Shown here: positions 1 through 6,141 of the stretch, piece by piece
How positions within the stretch are numbered: position 1 is the first letter of the stretch
Layout of the letters: each line of letters opens with the position of its first letter
Source of the DNA: an uncultured Clostridium sp.
Lineage (GTDB): Bacteria; Bacillota; Clostridia; Lachnospirales; Lachnospiraceae
Length of the DNA stretch: 14,103 nucleotides
Direction of reading: 5' to 3'
Assembly (NCBI GenBank): GCA_900540335.1
Contig: UQFC01000070.1
Coordinates: forward strand, 1-14,103
Made by a program: the position numbers and the translations under genes
Notes under the pieces: generated by a model
What the model saw: the letters and a program-made list of their open reading frames with translations, nothing else
What the model was told of the DNA's origin: nothing
Database searches by the model: none

Positions 1-1
1 C

Positions 2-18
2 CGCCGTTTTCAGCGGCG
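2..18 (-). other. GC-rich hairpin at start of leftward transcript
   Basis: A 5-bp inverted repeat (CGCCG at 2-6, CGGCG at 14-18) encloses a 7-nt loop. It begins about where transcription from the leftward promoter at 25-53 should start, so it would form a stem-loop at the extreme 5' end of that RNA. Such structures can protect mRNA ends. With only five pairs, and the gene cut off by the window edge, its role is unknown. Confidence 0.35.
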
Positions 19-24
19 AGTTAT

Positions 25-53
25 ATAATACCAAACCTCCGGACAAATGTCAA
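25..53 (-). promoter_or_regulatory. Near-consensus sigma-A promoter reading out of the left edge
   Basis: On the minus strand a perfect -35 box TTGACA (48-53) is followed after exactly 17 bp by TATTAT (25-30), one mismatch from the ideal -10. Transcription would start near position 18 and run leftward out of the window. Directly upstream of the -35, on the same strand, are several A-tracts (57-62, 68-73, 75-80, 84-87, 93-98) resembling an UP element. The served gene is outside the window. Confidence 0.75.
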
Positions 54-235
54 CAGTTTTTTCCAACTTTTTTATTTTTTCGCTTTTATTCGTTTTTTCC
101 TGTTTTCCACTGTTTTTCCGTCTGTTTCCTTTCTGTCTCTCTTCTCTGATTTTCTTCTCCCATTCCCTGTTCCCACAAGTTCCTCTCCCGGTGTCCCACA
201 CTCCTGTTTCTGTTTTGCAGGTTCTTTTCTATTTA
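54..235. other. Gene-free pyrimidine-rich tract in divergent intergenic region
   Basis: Between the leftward promoter and the rightward gene at 386, this stretch is almost entirely T and C on the plus strand. Its left part consists of T-runs spaced about 8-11 bp apart and its right part is CT-mixed. The 63-codon open frames that cross it on both strands are low-complexity (Lys/Arg/Glu-rich or Phe/Ser-rich), lack a convincing ribosome site and look non-coding. The plausible role is DNA curvature or an upstream element for the promoter at 25-53. The remaining gene-free part up to 385 holds only the promoter and ribosome site of the DUF1576 gene. Confidence 0.4.
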
Positions 236-310
236 TAGAAGCAGCTGATGATGTACTTTTTCACAGACAATGCTTCCGCTGATTGTAGAATCCATTTTTC
301 CATGTTAAGA

Positions 311-319
311 TGATATAAA
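311..319 (+). promoter_or_regulatory. Possible extended -10 promoter for DUF1576 gene
   Basis: TGA followed by TATAAA (314-319) matches an extended -10 element (TGN plus the hexamer) about 65 bp before the start codon at 386. No good -35 hexamer lies at the right distance, which extended -10 promoters tolerate. It is the only reasonable candidate between the pyrimidine tract and the gene. Confidence 0.4.
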
Positions 320-385
320 GAATTCAACAAATCTTCTGCAGGGAAATCTCTATGCAGAATCATTTTAAGGGGAGCAGGTTTACAA

Positions 386-1708
386 ATGAAAATGAAAAAA
401 TTCAGCAACAGTCAGATCATCAACGGGATTGCTTTTGGCTTCTCTGCCGCATTCCTGGTATCTTCTTTTATCGCAGCAATCTACACAGGCGAATGGGGAT
501 CCGTATTTCAAAACTGGTATCGGATTCTTATTACTCCATGTCCTCTTGTAACCGATTATTTTGCTATAGGCGGACTGGCCAGCGCCATGCTCAATGCCGG
601 TGTATGCGGCATGGTCTGCTTCTTATTTATGATTTTCCTTCCAGGCAATTCTCACACCAATACCTTATCCGGTTACTTTCTTGTAGTTGCCCACTGCTTC
701 TACGGATTGAACCTGCTGAATATGATGCCGTGTTTTCTGGCGCCATTTATCTACCTTCACCGCCAGAAACTGGATTATAAGGATAATCTTCACATCTGTA
801 TGTATACAACTTCCTTTGCTCCGTTTATCAGTGAATTTCTCTTTCGTTATACCCAGAGAGACTCTTTCCTCTACGGACAGGCACACCTGGAAATCAAAGG
901 TATCATTCTGGCTGTCTGCTTCTGCCTGATGATGGGCTATGTCACTCCTGCTATTCTGCCCGGAGCCAAGGCATGGCATAAAGGCTATAACCTGTACAAC
1001 GGAGGCCTGGCCTTTGGGATTTTTGGTTTTTTTGTTTTTAATCTCATGTATCGGACTATGGGCATTATCCCGCCGGAAGTAATCACAGTAGAAAACCCCA
1101 TTTATACCCGGTTCGGGGAAAGCTACAGGTTTTATGGAAACTGTTTCTATCTGCTGATTTTTTTGTTTTGCTTTCTTACTGGATATATTTTAAACGGACG
1201 AAGCCTGAAGGGTCTTTCTCATTTGTTAAAGGATACCGGCTTTCGAAGTGATTTTGCAGAAAAATACGGAATGCCTGTCTGTCTGATGAATATCGGAATT
1301 TATGGCTCTCTGTTTTTACTTTATCTGAATCTGGCGATTCTCTTTACCAATGGAGCCGGATTCACCGGCCCCACCTTTGGTATTATGCTGGCCGCTCTTA
1401 CCTTTTCCGCCATGGGACAGCATCCCCGGAACGTGCTTCCTATCCTGATTGGATATCAGCTGCTTTACCTGGTTACCGGATTTTTCTGTCATATGAACGG
1501 ACGTGAGCTGACCTGGTCCCTTTCTACCCAGGGATATTTAAATGGTGTCGCTTTTGCAACAGGAATGAGTCCCTTAGTCGGCCATTACGGCTTCCGGGTA
1601 GGTATTTTAAGCGGCTTTCTCTGCGCCTCCATGTGCTCCGCAACCAGCGCGGTTCACGGCGGGTTGTTTTATACAACGGAGGGTTTACTGCAGGAATCAC
1701 CGTTCTGA
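386..1708 (+). CDS. DUF1576-type multi-pass membrane protein, frameshifted near its C-terminus
   Basis: A very hydrophobic 440-residue product with roughly ten membrane segments, resembling the bacterial DUF1576 family of unknown function; the family name is from memory. The start at 386 follows AAGGGGAG at 367-374. The protein is built as two related halves. The first has TTSFAPF (141-147) and then YNLYNGG (201-207); the second has ATGMSPL (391-397) leading to AVHGG (422-426). After AVHGG the frame turns into non-homologous residues and stops at 1708. The expected second YNGG motif lies in the -1 frame from 1666. Restoring one T in GGGTTGTTTT (1661-1670) gives a single protein of about 486 residues. 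The gene stands alone and converges on the reductase gene. As given it is probably a pseudogene, or the reading carries a one-base error. Confidence 0.75.
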   Translation: MKMKKFSNSQIINGIAFGFSAAFLVSSFIAAIYTGEWGSVFQNWYRILITPCPLVTDYFAIGGLASAMLNAGVCGMVCFLFMIFLPGNSHTNTLSGYFLVVAHCFYGLNLLNMMPCFLAPFIYLHRQKLDYKDNLHICMYTTSFAPFISEFLFRYTQRDSFLYGQAHLEIKGIILAVCFCLMMGYVTPAILPGAKAWHKGYNLYNGGLAFGIFGFFVFNLMYRTMGIIPPEVITVENPIYTRFGESYRFYGNCFYLLIFLFCFLTGYILNGRSLKGLSHLLKDTGFRSDFAEKYGMPVCLMNIGIYGSLFLLYLNLAILFTNGAGFTGPTFGIMLAALTFSAMGQHPRNVLPILIGYQLLYLVTGFFCHMNGRELTWSLSTQGYLNGVAFATGMSPLVGHYGFRVGILSGFLCASMCSATSAVHGGLFYTTEGLLQESPF

Positions 1709-1845
1709 TCCTCCTTCCCATTCTGGAGCATTATCTTCCAGGTACCAGAAGCGAGATGAAGGATCAGCGCCTGAATATGCAGGAGCTTCTGGCACTTGTC
1801 CAGAACAAAAAAAGCTCCTCTTCATCTGATGAAAATCAAAGCTGA
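1666..1845 (+). pseudogene. Displaced C-terminal part of the DUF1576 protein (frame -1)
   Basis: In the frame one base back from the preceding gene, codons from 1666 read VLYNGGFTAG, then a hydrophobic helix ending ILEHYLP, then a polar tail of about 34 residues ending at TGA 1843-1845. VLYNGG copies the NLYNGG motif of the first half (residues 202-207), so this is the true end of the same protein rather than a separate gene. The in-frame ATG at 1633 has no ribosome site and only precedes out-of-frame sequence. It cannot be made in frame unless the upstream one-base loss is a sequencing error or is corrected. Confidence 0.7.
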
Positions 1846-1846
1846 G

Positions 1847-1867
1847 AGCCTTATTCCAAATAAGGCT
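1847..1867. terminator. Convergent-gene hairpin, possible bidirectional terminator
   Basis: A perfect 9-bp inverted repeat, AGCCTTATT (1847-1855) and AATAAGGCT (1859-1867), encloses a 3-nt loop. It sits between the DUF1576 gene end (1845) and the reductase gene and contains the reductase stop codon (1851-1853). Its position suits a shared terminator for both strands. Only three T follow on the plus strand and no T-run on the minus strand, so it is not a classic intrinsic terminator. Confidence 0.45.
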
Positions 1868-3395
1868 TTGCCAGCTTCTCCAGCATTTCCGGATTTTTCT
1901 GACGCCACTCATGGAATTCCATGCCGCTTTCAGCCACATGCTGTCCCAGAGTCACCAGAAATTCCGGAATTTTTGTTTCTTCGATGGTTCCCAGCTGCGC
2001 TCCCATTGTCTCTTTTCCCTGATAATCACAGCCGTCTGCATACAGTACAAATGCCGGGCAGACCTTTCCATCAATCTTTTTTACTCCTCCTCTAAATCCC
2101 ATTTCTCCGGTCTGATGCGTTCCGCAGGAAGAAGGACAGCCGGAAATATGGATTTTCGGCAGAGCAGAAGCCGGAAGTCCTGCCTTGCGGACCGCCTCCA
2201 CACATGCTGCAAGAAGCCCCTGAGAGTCACGGACTCCTACCTGGCAGACAGATGCCCCGATACAGCTGACAGATGCCTCAAACGGTGTTTTTGCACTGTC
2301 GTCTGTCAGTTCCAGAATCTGTTTTGCCTCACTGCCTGTCAAATTAATGATATAAGCAGTCTCATCCGGTGCCAGACGCATTTCTGCACCCTCTATTTTC
2401 TGCAGCGCGTCATTCACAGCACAGAATTTCTCCGGATCTGCCAGACCGCCCAGGGGATGCCACATTACTGTATACAATCCCTCCTGCTTCTGCGCAATCG
2501 CACGCCCGTCTGAAACAGTGCTTCCGTCTCCTTTTTTCCGGATTTCCTCCAAAACAGCATGAACCGTCAAATCCTCGCCAGACTCCCGAACCTGCTGCAG
2601 TTTTTCCAAAAACGCATTCTTATAAGCCTCCGGACCGCCCAGGGACTCCTGCATATACCGGGTACGTGCCTTTGCACGATTTTCATAATTTCCATAAGCC
2701 CGGAAAGTCAGCCACATTGCTTTGATATAGAAGCAAATCTCCTCCGGTCTGATTCCTTCTGCCACCAGAACACCAAAACGGGGATTGTTTCCCAGGCCGC
2801 CTGCGCTGTACACATCAAACAGCCCGTCCGGACGGGCTGCAAAGCCCAAATCTCTGTAAGTGGCATGGGTCATATTTTTCGGAGAATTGGAAAATCCCAC
2901 TTTCAGCTTTCTCGGCATTTTTTCTGCCTTGATAAAGGTCATCAGATATTCTCCTGCTTCTCTGGCCCATGGCATTACATCAAAATATTCCCCGGCCTCT
3001 GTTCCGGAAAGGGGAGAGCACATCACGTTCCGCGGATAATCTCCGCCGCCGCCCATGGTAATAATTCCCGCATCAAGAGCCTCTTCCATAATGCCGAAAA
3101 CCTGTTCCTGATTCAAATCGTGAAACTGAATGGTCTGACAGGTCGTAAAATGCATTTTCTTTACCTGATACTTCTGAATCATTCTGGCGGTAAATGCTAA
3201 CTTCTCCCTTGTCACCTGTCCGGCTGTCATTCTAAGCCGCAGCATGCTGGCTGTTCCGCCTTTCTGGGCATAGCTTCCATAATAGCCGGAAAATCCCTTA
3301 TATGCTCCCTTGTCCATTTCTCCTGCATAAAATGCAGCTGTTTTTTCCCGAAATTCAGGAAGATCCTGCTTCCAGTTTATCTCTGTTTTTTTCAT
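1851..3395 (-). CDS. Siroheme/4Fe-4S nitrite or sulfite reductase
   Basis: A 514-residue enzyme of the assimilatory nitrite/sulfite reductase family, which carries out six-electron reduction of nitrite to ammonia or sulfite to sulfide at a coupled siroheme and 4Fe-4S centre in the cytoplasm. The cluster ligands are clear: C378-x5-C384 and C420-x3-C424. Basic residues expected around siroheme and substrate are present: RLR (53-55), PRNVMC (121-126) and RKLK (162-165, matching the Lys-x-Lys of sulfite reductases). Length fits single-chain ferredoxin-type enzymes; there is no flavin or ferredoxin domain. Nitrite and sulfite cannot be told apart by eye. The start at 3395 is chosen because GGAAAGGAAA lies just upstream; the open frame runs to 3500 but that Lys/Arg-rich extension overlaps the kinase gene. 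It lies 101 bp after the kinase gene with no terminator between, so it is probably co-transcribed with the two-component genes. Confidence 0.9.
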   Translation of the reverse strand: MKKTEINWKQDLPEFREKTAAFYAGEMDKGAYKGFSGYYGSYAQKGGTASMLRLRMTAGQVTREKLAFTARMIQKYQVKKMHFTTCQTIQFHDLNQEQVFGIMEEALDAGIITMGGGGDYPRNVMCSPLSGTEAGEYFDVMPWAREAGEYLMTFIKAEKMPRKLKVGFSNSPKNMTHATYRDLGFAARPDGLFDVYSAGGLGNNPRFGVLVAEGIRPEEICFYIKAMWLTFRAYGNYENRAKARTRYMQESLGGPEAYKNAFLEKLQQVRESGEDLTVHAVLEEIRKKGDGSTVSDGRAIAQKQEGLYTVMWHPLGGLADPEKFCAVNDALQKIEGAEMRLAPDETAYIINLTGSEAKQILELTDDSAKTPFEASVSCIGASVCQVGVRDSQGLLAACVEAVRKAGLPASALPKIHISGCPSSCGTHQTGEMGFRGGVKKIDGKVCPAFVLYADGCDYQGKETMGAQLGTIEETKIPEFLVTLGQHVAESGMEFHEWRQKNPEMLEKLAKPYLE

Positions 3396-3496
3396 TGCCT
3401 GTGTTTCCTTTCCTTTTTTTTTATATTTTTTCAAACTCTTCCCGCTGTGAAATCTGCCATTCCCTCTCCGGGTTTTCGTCTGCTCTGGCATTTCTG

Positions 3497-5257
3497 TCAC
3501 AGGCTTCCCTTCTGTTCCTCTTCCTGCAAATCAGCCTTTGAAGGTTCTTTCTTCTGTGCCATGGCCAGTGTGAACCAGAACTCCACTCCGCCGTCTGTAT
3601 TGGCTACACCGCAATCCTGGTGGTGAGCATCCATAATTGCCCGGACAATAGAAAGTCCAATCCCGCTTCCGCCATAGGCGCGGGTTCTCGCCTTATCAAC
3701 CTTGTAGAATTTGGTCCACAGGTTGGGCAGGTCTTCCTCCGGAATCGGATTTCCTGTGTTAAATACCCGAATCACCGCCTGTCCCGTTTCTTCTCTGATT
3801 TCCGCACGAATTCGAATCAGCCGTTCTCCATCCAGGTGATGAAGTGCATTTGTCAGATAGTTTGTCACAACCTCTTCAATTTTAAACTCATCCCCCAGAA
3901 CCTCCAGATGTTCCGGGACATCAATCTCCACCCTGGCTTCATTCTGCTGAAGCAGGATGCTGGAGGAATTTACCAGATCACGTATCAGCTCCGCCCCGTC
4001 AAAGGGTTCTATGGACGGCATGTCTCTTCCGAATTCCAGAGCTGTCAAAGTCAGAAGCTGTTTTACCATCTTATTCATCTTATTGGCTTCATCCATAATG
4101 ACTTCACAGTAATAATTTCTGCTCTCCTCATCCTCGCACATTCCCTCGGTCAGTCCCTCGGCATATCCCTGAATCAGGGCAATGGGCGTTTTCAGCTCAT
4201 GGGATACGTTGGCAATAAACTCCTTTCGCATTTCATCAATCTGCGTTTTTTCCTCGATATCATGCTGAAGCTGCTGATTGGCCTCCTGAAGGGCTCCTAT
4301 GGTTTCCTTCAGCTTATCCGAAAGGGTATTCATACTGCGCCCCAGAACTCCGATTTCATCCTGACGGCTGTCATCACAGCTTACATCAAAATTCAGTTCT
4401 GACATCTGTTCTGACAGCGATGCCAGCTTCAAAATCGGTCGTGTAACCTGGTTCGTCGCAAAATACATAAGAATACTTCCGGCAACCAGCACAATAAGGC
4501 CTGCATAAGTAATAAAACGGTTTGACAATCCCACGCTTTCCCTGATACTGTCCAGAGGCATGGACATGATAAACAGGGTTTTATTATCAGAGAAATATCC
4601 CCAGCTCTCCACATAGGTTGCATTGGTCCGGGAATCGTAATTCATTTCAATTACATAATTATCTCCCTGTTTTAAAACCTTGGATCGATCGGCATCCATT
4701 CCCAGAACATACTGCTGAACTTTCCTGGCCAGAAAATCCGTTTCCCAGTCTGAGCGCAGAAGAATGGTTCCTGTGTAGCTGTCTATCAGCACTGTGGTAA
4801 TATTGTTATGATCTCCATAAGTCCGGATAGTCCCCAGAAGACCTTTTTCCTCAGGCCCCACAGGTCCTTCCTGTTTTCCTTTTTTCGAATTCTTTCTGCT
4901 GTTTTCAGAAGCATCCTCTTCCGGGGTTTCGGAAGAATTTTCCCGGAAGCCGGACTGTTTTCTGTCCTGAATCCAGTTTTCCCACTCCTGGCGCTGCTCC
5001 TCCTCGATGATATCGCTGACGCTTTTCCCCTCCTGAACCTGCTCCATAACAACACGGTTAATATCCAGATAGGCCTGCTCCATCACCTCCTGCTTCTGGG
5101 ACACATAGTAGCGTTCCAGCCAGAAGTTGTTGATAGCCCAGACTGCAAGAAGCATGCAGGCCATAAGGCCGATGAAAATCACCATAATCCGGCGGCGGAT
5201 GGAATGTCTCAGGCTGAACCGCTGCCTGAGTCTGCTCAATTGCGACTGACTGTTCAT
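3497..5257 (-). CDS. Membrane sensor histidine kinase with HAMP domain
   Basis: A 586-residue two-component kinase. Transmembrane helix 1 spans about 24-44. An extracytoplasmic sensor region of about 200 residues (45-248) follows, then helix 2 at about 249-268, a HAMP linker (269-322), the dimerisation/phospho-acceptor domain with H353 in SHELKTP, and an ATPase domain with N-box (N466, N470), G1-like FNTGNPIP (500-507) and G2 GGSGIGLSI (529-537). The sensor contains a highly charged, probably disordered stretch (85-140) and no domain I recognise, so the signal is unknown. The start codon overlaps the regulator stop (ATGA), with GAGGT 8-12 bases ahead, which indicates translational coupling and a cognate pair. 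Overall it resembles PhoR/WalK-like kinases of Firmicutes. The reductase gene follows and may be a target. Confidence 0.93.
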   Translation of the reverse strand: MNSQSQLSRLRQRFSLRHSIRRRIMVIFIGLMACMLLAVWAINNFWLERYYVSQKQEVMEQAYLDINRVVMEQVQEGKSVSDIIEEEQRQEWENWIQDRKQSGFRENSSETPEEDASENSRKNSKKGKQEGPVGPEEKGLLGTIRTYGDHNNITTVLIDSYTGTILLRSDWETDFLARKVQQYVLGMDADRSKVLKQGDNYVIEMNYDSRTNATYVESWGYFSDNKTLFIMSMPLDSIRESVGLSNRFITYAGLIVLVAGSILMYFATNQVTRPILKLASLSEQMSELNFDVSCDDSRQDEIGVLGRSMNTLSDKLKETIGALQEANQQLQHDIEEKTQIDEMRKEFIANVSHELKTPIALIQGYAEGLTEGMCEDEESRNYYCEVIMDEANKMNKMVKQLLTLTALEFGRDMPSIEPFDGAELIRDLVNSSSILLQQNEARVEIDVPEHLEVLGDEFKIEEVVTNYLTNALHHLDGERLIRIRAEIREETGQAVIRVFNTGNPIPEEDLPNLWTKFYKVDKARTRAYGGSGIGLSIVRAIMDAHHQDCGVANTDGGVEFWFTLAMAQKKEPSKADLQEEEQKGSL

Positions 5258-5937
5258 TGTTCTACCTCGAACTTATACCCCATTCCCCAGATGGTTTTAA
5301 TATAGTTTCCCTTTTCTCCCATCTTGCTCCGGAGCTTTTTCACATGAGTATCAATCGTTCTTGCATCGCCGAAATAATCGTAATTCCATACATTATTTAA
5401 AATCTTTTCCCTGGACAGAGCAATGCCCTGATTGTCCACAAAATACGCCAGAAGTTCAAATTCCTTATAGCTTAAATCCACCGGCTGTCCGTCAATCGTA
5501 ACCTGATGGGCTGCCTTGTCAATGCGGATACCGCCTACATCTGTCACATCCGCCACTGTCATATTGCTGCGTCTGAGAATCGCCTCCACCCGCGCAACTA
5601 AAATCTTGGGACTGAAGGGCTTGGAAATATATTCGTCCACACCCAGCTGAAAGCCCTGAAGCTCATCCCTCTCCTCACTTCTTGCTGTCAGCATAATAAT
5701 CGGAACTCTGGAATACTGGCGAATGGTCTTGCACACATCCCAGCCATTCATTTTCGGCATCATCACATCAAGAATGATCAGGGCAATATCCTTCTGCTTA
5801 AAAAACAGATCCACCGCCTGCTCCCCGTTTTCCGCTTCCAGCACATAAAAGCCTTTTACTGTAAGAAAGTCCCGGACCAGCTTTCTCATTCTCGCCTCAT
5901 CATCTACAACAAGTACCTTTAAACCGTCTGTTCCCAT
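5254..5937 (-). CDS. OmpR/PhoB-family response regulator
   Basis: A 227-residue regulator with an N-terminal receiver and C-terminal winged-helix DNA-binding domain. The acidic pocket is D12-D13, the phospho-acceptor D57 (in LDVMMPKMNGWD), with the switch residue T84 and K106 in KPF all in place. The C-terminal half (about 130-225) has the recognition region RTIDTHVKKLRSK and the wing near TIWGMGYKFE. It is first in its unit, overlapping the kinase by 4 bases. AGAGGA lies 7 bases before the ATG. A promoter (6001-6029) and tandem TGTGAAAA sites (6032-6050) lie upstream, suggesting that it regulates itself. Targets beyond the operon are unknown. Confidence 0.95.
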   Translation of the reverse strand: MGTDGLKVLVVDDEARMRKLVRDFLTVKGFYVLEAENGEQAVDLFFKQKDIALIILDVMMPKMNGWDVCKTIRQYSRVPIIMLTARSEERDELQGFQLGVDEYISKPFSPKILVARVEAILRRSNMTVADVTDVGGIRIDKAAHQVTIDGQPVDLSYKEFELLAYFVDNQGIALSREKILNNVWNYDYFGDARTIDTHVKKLRSKMGEKGNYIKTIWGMGYKFEVEQ

Positions 5938-6000
5938 ATAGGAATCCTCTCTCTCTGATTCAATTTCTGCTCAACATTTCTGTCTTCTGTAGATATCCTC

Positions 6001-6029
6001 ATTGTATCAAATTAAAGCCCCATTTTCCA
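6001..6029 (-). promoter_or_regulatory. Promoter of the regulator-kinase-reductase unit
   Basis: On the minus strand TGGAAA (6024-6029, 4 of 6 matches to the -35) and TACAAT (6001-6006, 5 of 6 to the -10) are separated by 17 bp. The start point would lie about 55 bases before the regulator ATG. The weak -35 is typical of promoters that need an activator, and the repeats directly upstream fit that. Confidence 0.6.
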
Positions 6030-6050
6030 CGTTTTCACATACTTTTCACA
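6023..6050 (-). promoter_or_regulatory. Tandem direct-repeat operator, probable OmpR-family binding site
   Basis: Read on the minus strand, TGTGAAAA occurs at 6043-6050 and again at 6032-6039, exactly 11 bp apart, followed by a degenerate TGGAAAA at 6023-6029 that overlaps the -35. TGTGAA-N5-TGTGAA has the geometry of half-sites bound by tandem dimers of OmpR/PhoB/WalR-type regulators. A fourth copy at 6086-6093 lies in the loop of the aspS terminator. The likely binder is the regulator encoded just downstream. Confidence 0.55.
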
Positions 6051-6062
6051 GATAAATGCCCG

Positions 6063-6104
6063 AAAAAAGCAGAGAACCTTCATGCTTTTCACATGGCGGT
6101 TCTC
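6063..6104 (-). terminator. Intrinsic terminator after aspS
   Basis: On the minus strand a stem of GAGAACC/GGTTCTC (6098-6104 with 6072-6078) continues after a 2-nt internal mismatch into CATG/CATG (6092-6095 with 6081-6084), closing a 7-nt loop. It is followed by TGC and six T (6063-6068). It lies 38 bp after the aspS stop and separates the synthetase genes from the two-component unit. Confidence 0.8.
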
Positions 6105-6141
6105 CATTTTCCGCTTCTTATTATTCCATTGTCATTCTCTT

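Noticed and set aside
10..201. Small minus-strand open frame of 63 codons over the promoter region
   Set aside because: Its Lys/Glu-rich sequence comes from the polypurine composition, it overlaps the strong promoter at 25-53, and it has no clear ribosome site.
1655..1710. Programmed -1 frameshifting in the DUF1576 gene
   Set aside because: The local codons GGG TTG TTT TAT contain no slippery heptamer, and I see no strong stem at the needed distance downstream.
3396..3500. N-terminal extension of the reductase to 3500
   Set aside because: The extra 35 residues are Lys/Arg-rich and non-conserved in character, and they overlap the kinase gene end; the ATG at 3395 is preceded by a purine-rich ribosome site.
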